A stretch of 64,000 nucleotides of DNA from assembly GCA_902586125.1 (NCBI GenBank), contig CACIGI010000004.1:1-64000 (forward strand). The letters are read 5' to 3'. Each line of letters starts with the position of its first letter. Position 1 is the stretch's first letter. Shown piece by piece: positions 44,853-52,453 of this stretch. A program made the translations under genes and the position numbers. The notes under the pieces were generated by a model. It worked only from the letters and a program-made list of their open reading frames with translations, was not told where the DNA came from and did not search any database. Source of the stretch: an uncultured Pelagibacteraceae bacterium. Its GTDB lineage: Bacteria; Pseudomonadota; Alphaproteobacteria; Pelagibacterales; Pelagibacteraceae.

Positions 44853-45932
44853 ATGTCTAATTTTAATATTTTTTTTCAGTTTTGCGAAATTTTAAAAGAT
44901 TTAAAAAAAAGTTATAAGGCTTTATTAATTGGTATAATTGGTGGATATATTGGAACTTTAATTGGTTTGCCACTTCCTTGGCTACTTGGTTCATTAGGTC
45001 TAAATCTGTGTTTTGCTTTTACTAAATACGATATAATTTTTCCGACTAAATTATTAAATCCTGTCTTTTTAATTGTTGGAATAATATTAGGCGGAACTTT
45101 AAATGTCACTTTATTATATAAAATACATTTATGGATTTATTCATCGATAGCAATGCTAATATGTACTTTTATTAGCACAATACTTGCTGGATATTATTTT
45201 TATAAGATTTGTAAATTTGAAAAACTAGTATCTGTTCTTGCAGCACTGCCTGGTGCGTTCGTACCTATTTCTGCAGCTTTATTAGAATTTGGAAAAAAAA
45301 ATAATTATAAGGGAGTATTAATTCCACAAGCAACGAGAGTAATTTTCATTGTCAGTTTTGTCCCAATATTATTTATAAACAATTTTGGGTTTTCTGAAAT
45401 GACTGGTTATAACTTCACGAATATTTATGACATAAAATATTTTTTAGAAATTATATTTCTAATTATTGTTTGTGTAGTATTTGCTTCTTTCTTAAAGAAA
45501 CTAAAAATACCCTCACCAACATTAATTGGTGCAATGGCCCTATCAGGCCTTCTATATACATTTGAGATAGTAAACGCTAGATTTCCCAATACTTTTATAA
45601 ATATAGCTTTTATATTTTTAGGAACAGCATTAGGAAGCAGACTCAATGGTTTAAAAATAAGAGAATTACTTTTTTTTATATTTCATGGAATAATTGTTAG
45701 TACTATTTTAGTAATAGTTGCAATGATTACTGCTTACTTGCTGCAAGAATTTTTAGGATTTAATTTTATACCCACTTTTTTAAGTTTTGCCCCAGGTGGT
45801 ATACATGAAATGGTAGTAATTAGTGTTGCTTACAATATTGATCCAATATTTGTTAGTTATCATCATTTTTTAAGAATTATATCGATTGTAATTATTTTGC
45901 CTTTTATTTTGAAAAAATTTAAAAGAAATTAA
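44853..45932 (+). CDS. AbrB family putative transporter
   Basis: 359-residue membrane protein with about ten helices of the AbrB ('ammonia monooxygenase regulator' misnamed, PF05145-type) family. It has two repeats beginning 'GGYIGTLIGLPLPWLLGSLGLN' (residues 30-51) and 'IPSPTLIGAMALSGLLYTF' (about 225), and 'LAALPGAFVPISAALLEFG' near 130 with the matching 'FAPGGIHEMVVISVAYNIDPIFVSYHHFLRI' near the end. It is predicted to be a permease. The substrate is unknown; the divergent position next to tctC hints at organic acid metabolism. Confidence 0.85.
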   Translation: MSNFNIFFQFCEILKDLKKSYKALLIGIIGGYIGTLIGLPLPWLLGSLGLNLCFAFTKYDIIFPTKLLNPVFLIVGIILGGTLNVTLLYKIHLWIYSSIAMLICTFISTILAGYYFYKICKFEKLVSVLAALPGAFVPISAALLEFGKKNNYKGVLIPQATRVIFIVSFVPILFINNFGFSEMTGYNFTNIYDIKYFLEIIFLIIVCVVFASFLKKLKIPSPTLIGAMALSGLLYTFEIVNARFPNTFINIAFIFLGTALGSRLNGLKIRELLFFIFHGIIVSTILVIVAMITAYLLQEFLGFNFIPTFLSFAPGGIHEMVVISVAYNIDPIFVSYHHFLRIISIVIILPFILKKFKRN

Positions 45933-45935
45933 TAT

Positions 45936-46874
45936 TCAGATATTTTGTAAAATTCTTTCAAACACTTTTTGAGCGCTAAGATTTTTAAGGTCACTTACCT
46001 CAATAGGTTTAAAATTTTTTCTTTCTATACTTACATTGTACGCAGTCGTATGTTTTCCAAACAAAGTCAAACCCTTAGCACCTATATGAGCAGCGATGTG
46101 AGCAGGTCCTGTATCGTTTGCAATTATAAATGAACTATCTTTGATTAGTGAAGTTAATTGAGAAATATCTAGTGCTTTTTTATTGTCTAAAATACTTATT
46201 GCATCAATTTCTTTTGCTTCACTTATCTCCTGAGGGCCGGGTGCTATTAAAACTTTAAATTCCTCTCCAAACTTATTCAGTAAAAGTTTTATTAAATCGT
46301 TGTAATAAGGCCATTTCTTAAGTGTTAAATGTGGTGAGCAAAAGGGGAATAATAAGATGTATTTTTTTAAATTATATTGTCTTTTAATTTCTGTTATGTC
46401 TGAAGCCGCCCAATTAAAATCTGGTTTCAAAGTATTAAATGTTTTTAATCCAGAACTTTTTAATTGAAAATCAAATCTTTCAAGTACAGAACTCTTATCA
46501 AATTCATTTTTGCTTTTATCAACTGGAAGAGTTGTATGAGTGCTCGACCAAATATCAGAAGATGCTTTAGGAAAAAGAATATTTTTGTAAAATAATGTTC
46601 TTGATGAATTTTGTAGGTCATAAACTTTTGAAAATTTAAATTTTTTAATTTCTCGCATTAAAAAATAAAGGTAAACTAAATTATATTTAGGTAGCCTTTT
46701 GTCCAAAATTACTTCCTGAATAAAAGGGTTTTTTTTAAATAATTCGAGGTAAGGTTTAGTTGTCAATAAATAAATTTTATCATTTTTATGATTTTCATAT
46801 ATATCTTGAATTGCACCACTGGCTTGAGCTATATCTCCTAATGATCCGTGTTTAATAATTAAAATATTAGACAT
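45936..46874 (-). CDS. glycosyltransferase family 9 (heptosyltransferase-like)
   Basis: 312-residue GT-B enzyme resembling ADP-heptose:LPS heptosyltransferases. 'IIKHGSLGDIAQASGAI' at the N-terminus is the GT9 'xxGDxxxxxP'-type start, and 'SSFIIANDTGPAHIAAHIGAKGLTLFGKH' near residues 248-276 is the donor-binding block. It likely transfers heptose or a related sugar to the LPS core at the inner membrane. It is divergent, by 32 bases, from a DUF6165 gene that is often found beside such enzymes. Confidence 0.88.
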   Translation of the reverse strand: MSNILIIKHGSLGDIAQASGAIQDIYENHKNDKIYLLTTKPYLELFKKNPFIQEVILDKRLPKYNLVYLYFLMREIKKFKFSKVYDLQNSSRTLFYKNILFPKASSDIWSSTHTTLPVDKSKNEFDKSSVLERFDFQLKSSGLKTFNTLKPDFNWAASDITEIKRQYNLKKYILLFPFCSPHLTLKKWPYYNDLIKLLLNKFGEEFKVLIAPGPQEISEAKEIDAISILDNKKALDISQLTSLIKDSSFIIANDTGPAHIAAHIGAKGLTLFGKHTTAYNVSIERKNFKPIEVSDLKNLSAQKVFERILQNI

Positions 46875-46906
46875 ATTTATAACAAGATAGCACAGTATTA
46901 AATTTT

Positions 46907-47296
46907 ATGAATAAAATTATAGTAGAAGTCTCAATAGGTGAACTTTTAGATAAGATTTCAATTTTAGAAATCAAACAGGGAAAAATTAAAGACACTGAAA
47001 AACTAAAATTTATTAACAACGAACATTCTAATCTAAAAAATCAGTTAGAAAAGAATGTAAGATCTGATGATAAACTGAATGATCTTTATCAGTCATTAAA
47101 AGAAATAAATTCTAAACTATGGGTTATTGAAGATGACAAAAGACAATGTGAAAAAGAAAAAGATTTTGGTGAAAAATTCATTAGACTTTCAAGGGATGTG
47201 CATTTCCTTAACGACGATCGAGCAAAAATAAAACTTGAAATTAATAACCACACTGGTTCAGTCATAAAAGAAATAAAAGAATATACTAGTTACTAA
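46907..47296 (+). CDS. DUF6165 family protein
   Basis: 129-residue cytoplasmic protein, mostly helical, starting 'MNKIIVEVSIGELLDKISILEIKQGKI' and including 'LWVIEDDKRQCEKEKDFGEKFIRLSRDVHFLNDDRAKIKLEIN' (described). The 'GELLDKISILEIK' and 'FI.L.R.VY..ND.R' pattern is the mark of DUF6165, a family I know mainly from LPS/glycan gene neighbourhoods. Function unknown; the adjacent GT9 gene fits a role in surface glycan synthesis. Confidence 0.8.
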   Translation: MNKIIVEVSIGELLDKISILEIKQGKIKDTEKLKFINNEHSNLKNQLEKNVRSDDKLNDLYQSLKEINSKLWVIEDDKRQCEKEKDFGEKFIRLSRDVHFLNDDRAKIKLEINNHTGSVIKEIKEYTSY

Positions 47297-47305
47297 ATCA
47301 TTCTG

Positions 47306-48457
47306 ATGGCGCTCCATTTTTCAAAAGAAGAGTTTTCTAATAGAAAAAGTAAAGTATTAAATTATATGCAAGAGCAAAACCTTGATGCTCTTTTAATGTT
47401 TAGACAAGAGTCCATGTATTGGTTGACTGGTTATGACACATTTGGTTTTGTTTTTTTTCAAACATTAGTTTTAGATAAAGGTGGAAATATAATACTACTC
47501 ACAAGAGCTCCTGATTTAAGACAAGCTCAAAATACATCCAACATAGATGATATTAGGATATGGGTTGATAAAGATGGATCAAATCCAACCGATGATCTTA
47601 AAGCTATTTTGAATGAATTAAATCTTAAAGGAAAAAAGTTAGGAATTGAATATGAAGCTTACGGTTTAACCGGTCGTAATGCTCTTCGATTAAACAAATC
47701 TCTAGAAAATTATTGTTCTCTTGAGGATAAATCAGACCTAATAACAAAATTACGAGTAGTAAAATCTAAAGAGGAAATTGTTTATGTTAAAAAAGCTGCA
47801 GAGCTTGCTGATAAAGCCTTAGACGAAGTGTGGAAACATGCAAAAGCTGGTGTTAGTGAATCTAAGATATTAGCAGAAATGAACAGAGTTATATTTGAGG
47901 GTGGTGGAGATTATCCTGCAAATGATTTTATAATTGGCTCTGGTAAAAATGCACTCCTTTGTCGTTATCAAGCAGAAAAACAAATTTTAGACAATCAAGA
48001 TCAATTAACTATTGAATGGGCTGGTACTTATAGACATTACCATTCTGCAATGTTTAGAACTATTCCTATTGGTAAAGCAAATCCTAAACATCATAAAATG
48101 CATGAAGCATGTGTTGAGGCTCTTAAAAATTGTGAAGGTAAATTAAAACCTGGGAATAAAGTCGGAGAAGTTTTTGATATTCATGCAAAAACGTTTGATG
48201 ACCTTGGTTTTAAAAAAGCTCGAATGAACGCTTGTGGTTACTCATTAGGAAATACTTTTTCTCCAAACTGGATGGATTGGCCAATGCTTTACGCTAATAA
48301 TCCTTACGTAATCCAGCCTGGAAATGTTTTTTTTATGCATATGATATTAATGGACTCTGAAAACCAATTAGCGATGAACCTAGGTGAAACTTATTTAGTT
48401 ACAGAAAATGGTAATGAAAGACTTGGAAATCGAAAGTTAGACTTAGTTATACTCTAA
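47306..48457 (+). CDS. M24 pita-bread fold hydrolase, creatinase/ectoine hydrolase-like
   Basis: 383 residues with an N-terminal creatinase domain (about 1-150; 'QESMYWLTGYDTFGFVFFQ') and a C-terminal pita-bread domain. The canonical metal ligands are altered: where Xaa-Pro peptidases have D-x10-D, this protein has Glu and Ala ('IEWAGTYRHYHSAMFRT', near residue 236), and the catalytic 'GHGIG' is 'CGYSLG' (near 312). That pattern resembles metal-independent members such as creatinase and ectoine hydrolase (DoeA); 'SPNWMDWPMLYANNPYVIQPGNVFF' also resembles DoeA from memory. I expect C-N bond cleavage of a small compatible solute rather than a peptide. It converges with the ABC permease, overlapping by 4 bases. 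Confidence 0.75.
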   Translation: MALHFSKEEFSNRKSKVLNYMQEQNLDALLMFRQESMYWLTGYDTFGFVFFQTLVLDKGGNIILLTRAPDLRQAQNTSNIDDIRIWVDKDGSNPTDDLKAILNELNLKGKKLGIEYEAYGLTGRNALRLNKSLENYCSLEDKSDLITKLRVVKSKEEIVYVKKAAELADKALDEVWKHAKAGVSESKILAEMNRVIFEGGGDYPANDFIIGSGKNALLCRYQAEKQILDNQDQLTIEWAGTYRHYHSAMFRTIPIGKANPKHHKMHEACVEALKNCEGKLKPGNKVGEVFDIHAKTFDDLGFKKARMNACGYSLGNTFSPNWMDWPMLYANNPYVIQPGNVFFMHMILMDSENQLAMNLGETYLVTENGNERLGNRKLDLVIL

Positions 48458-49128
48458 TTAAAACTATATTTTTTCTCTAAAAATTTGATGAGATTGTGAA
48501 TAATAAAAGTCATAAATAGATAAATTCCACCAGCAACTATAAATACCTCAATGGGTTTAAAAGTCGTTGAAATTATATATTTTGCAACACCTGTAAGATC
48601 CATAATTGTAACTGTACTCGCTAAAGAAGTTCCTTTCATCATCAAGATAATTTCATTTCCATAAGCTGGTAAAGATTGTCTGATAGCGATAGGTATCTGA
48701 ATTTTATAAAAGATTACTTTATTAGAAATACCTAAACTTTTACCTGCCTCTATTATTCCAGGTTTAATTGTTTGAAATGCCGACCTTAATATCTCTGAAG
48801 TGTAAGCACCTGTGTTAAGAGCAAAAGCAATAATTGCACACCAATATGGTTCTTTCAAAACTACCCATAGAACTGTTGATCTTAGACTTTCAATCTGACC
48901 TAATCCAAAATAAATTATAAAAATTTGAACCAAAAGTGGAGTGCCTCTAAACACATACGAATATCCATAAGATAATCTATTGATAAGTATATTTTTATTT
49001 AATCTTAGAATTGCAAAAAATAAGCCAATGAATAATCCAATTATTAAAGAAACTGAAAGAAGTTTTAAAGTTATTACAGTAGCATTAAGTAACTTTGGGA
49101 AACTATTAATCATTAATTCAAGATCCAT
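48454..49128 (-). CDS. polar amino acid ABC transporter permease (HisM/OccM-like)
   Basis: 224-residue permease with about five membrane helices. It starts 'MDLELMINSFPKLLNATVITLKLLSVSLIIGL' (typical HisMQ N-terminus), has 'YVFRGTPLLVQIFIIYFGLGQ' near residue 60, and the EAA loop for the ATPase, 'GIIEAGKSLGISNKVIFYKIQIPIAIRQSLPAYGNE' (described, near 123-158). It forms a heterodimer with the preceding permease. It shares one base with that gene. Confidence 0.92.
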   Translation of the reverse strand: MDLELMINSFPKLLNATVITLKLLSVSLIIGLFIGLFFAILRLNKNILINRLSYGYSYVFRGTPLLVQIFIIYFGLGQIESLRSTVLWVVLKEPYWCAIIAFALNTGAYTSEILRSAFQTIKPGIIEAGKSLGISNKVIFYKIQIPIAIRQSLPAYGNEIILMMKGTSLASTVTIMDLTGVAKYIISTTFKPIEVFIVAGGIYLFMTFIIHNLIKFLEKKYSFN

Positions 49129-49820
49129 TAGTACCCCCTGCTATATTTAGCTTCTAATCTGTTGATTAATTTCATGCTCACAAAAGTAAGTAATAAATAT
49201 AAAACTGCGGCAAATGAATAAAAGAATAATGGATCTCTCGTTGATCCAGCAGCAATATAAGATTGTCTCATGATTTCAACTAAACCTGTAACTGAAATTA
49301 GAGAAGTATCTTTCAGCGTTATTTGCCAAACATTACTTAGATTTGGAATAGCTAATCTTAATGTTTGAGGTAAAATAATCTTAAAAAATTTTCCAAATTT
49401 ATTTAGACCTAATACATTAGCAGCTTCAAACTGACCTTTGTCGATTGATTGAATAGCTCCTCTAAAAACTTCTGTTGAATAAGCGCCAGAGATTATTCCA
49501 ATTGCAAATGCACCTGTAATGAATGCATTTATTTCAATATATTCATTATAACCAAATATTGATGCAACAAACATAACTGCACCAGTTCCGCCAAAAAAGA
49601 AAAGGTAAATGACTAATAATTCTGGAACACCTCTTATTATGGTTGTGTAAGAATTGGCGATAAAATTTAAAAACTTATTTTTAGATAATTTTAATGGAGT
49701 AAAGATTAATGCAAAAAGAAAACCTATAAACATTGCTGTTATTGAAACAGCTATAGTCATTAGGGTTGCATAAAATAATTCATCACCCCAACCAGTATCT
49801 CCAAATGCTAGAAGTTCCAT
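49128..49820 (-). CDS. polar amino acid ABC transporter permease (HisQ/OccQ-like)
   Basis: 230-residue permease. 'FGDTGWGDELFYATLMTIAVSITAMFIGFL' at the N-terminus, 'TIIRGVPELLVIYLFFFGG' near 65 and the EAA loop 'QFEAANVLGLNKFGKFFKIILPQTLRLAIPNLSN' (described, near 137-170) match HisQ/OccQ. The start codon comes 7 bases after a strong stem-loop, without a visible Shine-Dalgarno. No ATPase gene of this system is present before or after; it must be encoded elsewhere. Confidence 0.92.
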   Translation of the reverse strand: MELLAFGDTGWGDELFYATLMTIAVSITAMFIGFLFALIFTPLKLSKNKFLNFIANSYTTIIRGVPELLVIYLFFFGGTGAVMFVASIFGYNEYIEINAFITGAFAIGIISGAYSTEVFRGAIQSIDKGQFEAANVLGLNKFGKFFKIILPQTLRLAIPNLSNVWQITLKDTSLISVTGLVEIMRQSYIAAGSTRDPLFFYSFAAVLYLLLTFVSMKLINRLEAKYSRGY

Positions 49821-49827
49821 ACAGATC

Positions 49828-49850
49828 GGCGACTATACATGATAGTCGCC
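49828..49850 (-). promoter_or_regulatory. stem-loop between ABC binding-protein and permease genes
   Basis: GGCGACTAT pairs perfectly with ATAGTCGCC (9 pairs, 5-nt loop), and a further AGAT/ATCT pairing (49823-49826 with 49853-49856) extends it over a small internal loop. On the coding strand the core stem starts 15 nt after the binding-protein stop and ends 7 nt before the permease ATG. No T run follows. Confidence 0.75.
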
Positions 49851-49865
49851 AAATCTAAAATTTAA

Positions 49866-50693
49866 TTACATAGAAGCGTCGAAACCAAACCACTTAGTAG
49901 CAATTCTACTAATGTCTCCGTTTTTTCTCGCTTTATTGATAGCGGCGTTAAACTTTTTCAAAAGTTCAGTATCATCTTTTCTAATACCTACTCCAACACC
50001 ATTTCCAAATGCACCACCTGAGAAAGTTGGTCCAGTTAAGACAACTGGCTTACCAGATTTTTCTGCATAATCACTGAATGCGACAGCAGCAGCTAATGCA
50101 GCATCACATCTTCCAGATGCTAAATCTAAGTTAACTTCGTCTTGTGTTTTGTAAGTTCTTACATTTATTTTTCCTACATCACCAGAGTCTAAAAAGTTTT
50201 GGTGGATCGTAGCAGTTTGTACACAAACAGTTTTACCTGCTAATGCAGCAGTAAGTGTTTTAAGATCTTTTTTAGCTGCAGCATTTGGTTTCGTAAGATT
50301 TATCCCAGCAGATGTATCTAAACCTTCTAGGCTAGATCCTTTCATGACTGCTAAAGATGCAACTTCATCTGCGTAACCTTGAGAAAAGCTAATAGCTTTT
50401 TGTCTTTCTGCAGTAATTGACATACCTGCCATTATTGCATCAAACTTTCTCATGATTAACGCTGGTATCATCCCGTCCCAGTCTTGCTCAACTATTACAC
50501 ATTGCTGCCCAATGTATCTACAAAGTGTATAAGCTAATTCAACTTCAAAACCGATTAACTTACCTGCTTCATTTTTTGAGTTCCATGGAGGATAAGCACC
50601 CTCTGTTCCAATTCTTATTTTATCAGCATTAACGTTTCCTATTACTAATAGAGAAAGTAAAACTGAAAAAAAAGTTTTTTTGAATATATTCAT
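49866..50693 (-). CDS. polar amino acid ABC transporter substrate-binding protein
   Basis: 275-residue periplasmic receptor with signal peptide (cleavage probably after 'GNVNA', residue 23). The mature sequence 'DKIRIGTEGAYPPWNSKNEAGKLIGFEVELA' and 'DWDGMIPALIMRKFDAIMAGMSITAERQKAISFSQGY' (described) are of the lysine/arginine/ornithine-histidine-octopine type, and 'GNGVGVGIRKDDTELLKKFNAAINKARKNGD' is the usual C-terminal block. Basic amino acids or opine-like compounds are the family's ligands. AAGGAG seven bases before the ATG is one of the best ribosome-binding sites in the window. Confidence 0.93.
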   Translation of the reverse strand: MNIFKKTFFSVLLSLLVIGNVNADKIRIGTEGAYPPWNSKNEAGKLIGFEVELAYTLCRYIGQQCVIVEQDWDGMIPALIMRKFDAIMAGMSITAERQKAISFSQGYADEVASLAVMKGSSLEGLDTSAGINLTKPNAAAKKDLKTLTAALAGKTVCVQTATIHQNFLDSGDVGKINVRTYKTQDEVNLDLASGRCDAALAAAVAFSDYAEKSGKPVVLTGPTFSGGAFGNGVGVGIRKDDTELLKKFNAAINKARKNGDISRIATKWFGFDASM

Positions 50694-50754
50694 CGTTATC
50701 TCCTTTAATAAAAGAAATATTATTTCACAGATTAGGTATATTAAAAAGAAAAAA

Positions 50755-51795
50755 TTAATGATTTATCGATGATGAGAAATTCCAAGAACAATCAAAACTA
50801 GGTATGTAAACTCTTGATAAATTAGTGTTTCCAAAATGGTGATTAAAAACGCTTAACCAATTTTCAACTTGAAGAGGTTTTTTGTCTTGGCTACCAACTT
50901 GAGCAGTAATAACTCCTTTAGGTTTCAATATTCTAACTAAGGAGTCCATATTTTTAGCAGCAAGGTCTATGCAAAACTGGTCATCATTTAGATCAACAAA
51001 AATATGATCATAAGTATCTTCGTTCACTGTCTTTATGCTTGCAAAAGCATCACCCCAGACACATTTTACAGAATTTTTTTCTGTAGCTTTTCTTCCTATA
51101 TCACCAAGATGTTTGTTGCAAACTTCAACAACTTCTGGATCTAATTCATACCAATCTATAAAATTAAATTTTTTTGAAATACATTCCCTTGCAACACCAC
51201 CATCACCACCACCGATTATTGCTGCCCTTTCAATTTTTTTATTTAACTTAAGACCAGCTCCTACAAAAGTTGAGCTATATAAATGTTCATCTGAAGCAGC
51301 AACTTGTATTTCACCATCGATAAATAGAGATTTTCCAAATTGTTCTAACTCTAAAATTTCAATGTGTTGACCAACTTTTGATTTAAAATCTTCTAGAACT
51401 TCATTGACTATATATGATTTTTGTAATCCAGGTGAACTATAAATATCATGGTAAAGAGATCTGGTATCTCTATTGAATTCTTTTTTTACAATTCTTTTAT
51501 GTTCAAATTCTTTTTTAACAATATCGATTGCTACTGATGGGCTTATTTTTCCACAAGTAAAAAAATCAAAACTAATTATTCCATTTTCTGGAAATGTATG
51601 AAAACTGATATGACTTTCAGCTAATAAAGCTAAAATAGTAAAACCCTGAGGTTCAAATTTATATTTTGAAATATTTAAAATAGTTACATTAGCTGCTTTA
51701 GCTATTTTATGTATAGCTTTTTCATAAACTGAAGGATCGTACTCTTTTGTAGTGCCTATAATATCTAAAGTAATATGTTCCCCAACTTTAATCAT
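50755..51795 (-). CDS. speD-speE: fused S-adenosylmethionine decarboxylase - spermidine synthase
   Basis: 346 residues in two parts. Residues 1-115 are a class 1B AdoMet decarboxylase: 'AESHISFHTFPENGIISFDFFTCG' (described, 59-82) holds the self-cleavage site before Ser61, which becomes the pyruvoyl group, with His66 and Cys81. Residues 130-346 are an aminopropyltransferase: 'LFIDGEIQVAASDEHLYSSTF' (described, 157-177), SAM-site 'AIIGGGDGGVARE' (192-204), 'ELDPEVVEVC' and 'FVDLNDDQF'. Two usual residues vary: the His after 'DE..Y' and the Pro of 'D..DP'. Together the halves would make decarboxylated AdoMet and pass its aminopropyl group to putrescine, releasing methylthioadenosine. It is last in an operon with MTA salvage genes, one base after the aldolase gene. 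Confidence 0.9.
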   Translation of the reverse strand: MIKVGEHITLDIIGTTKEYDPSVYEKAIHKIAKAANVTILNISKYKFEPQGFTILALLAESHISFHTFPENGIISFDFFTCGKISPSVAIDIVKKEFEHKRIVKKEFNRDTRSLYHDIYSSPGLQKSYIVNEVLEDFKSKVGQHIEILELEQFGKSLFIDGEIQVAASDEHLYSSTFVGAGLKLNKKIERAAIIGGGDGGVARECISKKFNFIDWYELDPEVVEVCNKHLGDIGRKATEKNSVKCVWGDAFASIKTVNEDTYDHIFVDLNDDQFCIDLAAKNMDSLVRILKPKGVITAQVGSQDKKPLQVENWLSVFNHHFGNTNLSRVYIPSFDCSWNFSSSINH

Positions 51796-51796
51796 C

Positions 51797-52453
51797 TTAC
51801 CCTTTTTTATAATTCTTAGCTTTATCTAAAACTTTTTTCATTTCTTCAAATGAAAGAATTTTAGGTTCACCTAACTTTAGAGCAATAGTGTATTGATGAC
51901 AAATATTTTCTATCTCTTGTGCAAGTTCAAATGCATCCTCTAAATTTTTTCCAAAAGCAACCTGACCGTGATTAGACATTAAGCAAGCTTTTCTATTCTC
52001 TAAAGCTTTGATAACATTTTTAGATAACTCCTCTGTTCCAAAAGTAGCGTATTCTGCACATTTGATGTCATCTCCGCCTGCAAGAGCAATCATATAATGA
52101 AATGGTGGAATTGGTTTTCCATGTGAAGATACAGCTGTAGCGTGTGGAGAGTGAGCATGAACGATAGCTTGTGCTTCTTTTTTATTTGCATAAATATCAC
52201 GATGAAATCTCCATTCGGAAGAGGGCTTATTGGTTGAAAAGTTTTTTTCTTTATCTTCATTTAAATCCATAAAAACAATATCTTCGGGTTTTAGTGTTTC
52301 GTATTTTTTTCCCGATGGAGTAATTAAGTATCCTTCTATATTATCCTCTATTCCTCTCAATGATATATTACCCGACCTAAGAGGTGAAAGATTTGTTGAA
52401 TTTAATTTTAGCGAATATTCAATAATCTGATTTCTTTGATCTAAATTCTTCAT
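51797..52453 (-). CDS. class II aldolase (FucA/Ald2-like), probably 5-methylthioribulose-1-phosphate aldolase
   Basis: 218-residue zinc class II aldolase close to L-fuculose-1-phosphate aldolase. The catalytic Glu80 is in 'PSSEWRFH', zinc ligands are His99, His101 ('VHAHSPHATAV') and His162 ('SNHGQVAFG'); 'HYMIALAGGDDIKCAEYATFGT' is very FucA-like. It overlaps mtnA by four bases. Together with MtnP and MtnA this matches the DHAP shunt, in which methylthioribulose-1-P is split to DHAP and methylthioacetaldehyde. The alternative, MtnB dehydratase of the methionine salvage cycle, is less likely because of the FucA-like sequence and the absence of mtnC/D/E genes nearby. Confidence 0.82.
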   Translation of the reverse strand: MKNLDQRNQIIEYSLKLNSTNLSPLRSGNISLRGIEDNIEGYLITPSGKKYETLKPEDIVFMDLNEDKEKNFSTNKPSSEWRFHRDIYANKKEAQAIVHAHSPHATAVSSHGKPIPPFHYMIALAGGDDIKCAEYATFGTEELSKNVIKALENRKACLMSNHGQVAFGKNLEDAFELAQEIENICHQYTIALKLGEPKILSFEEMKKVLDKAKNYKKG

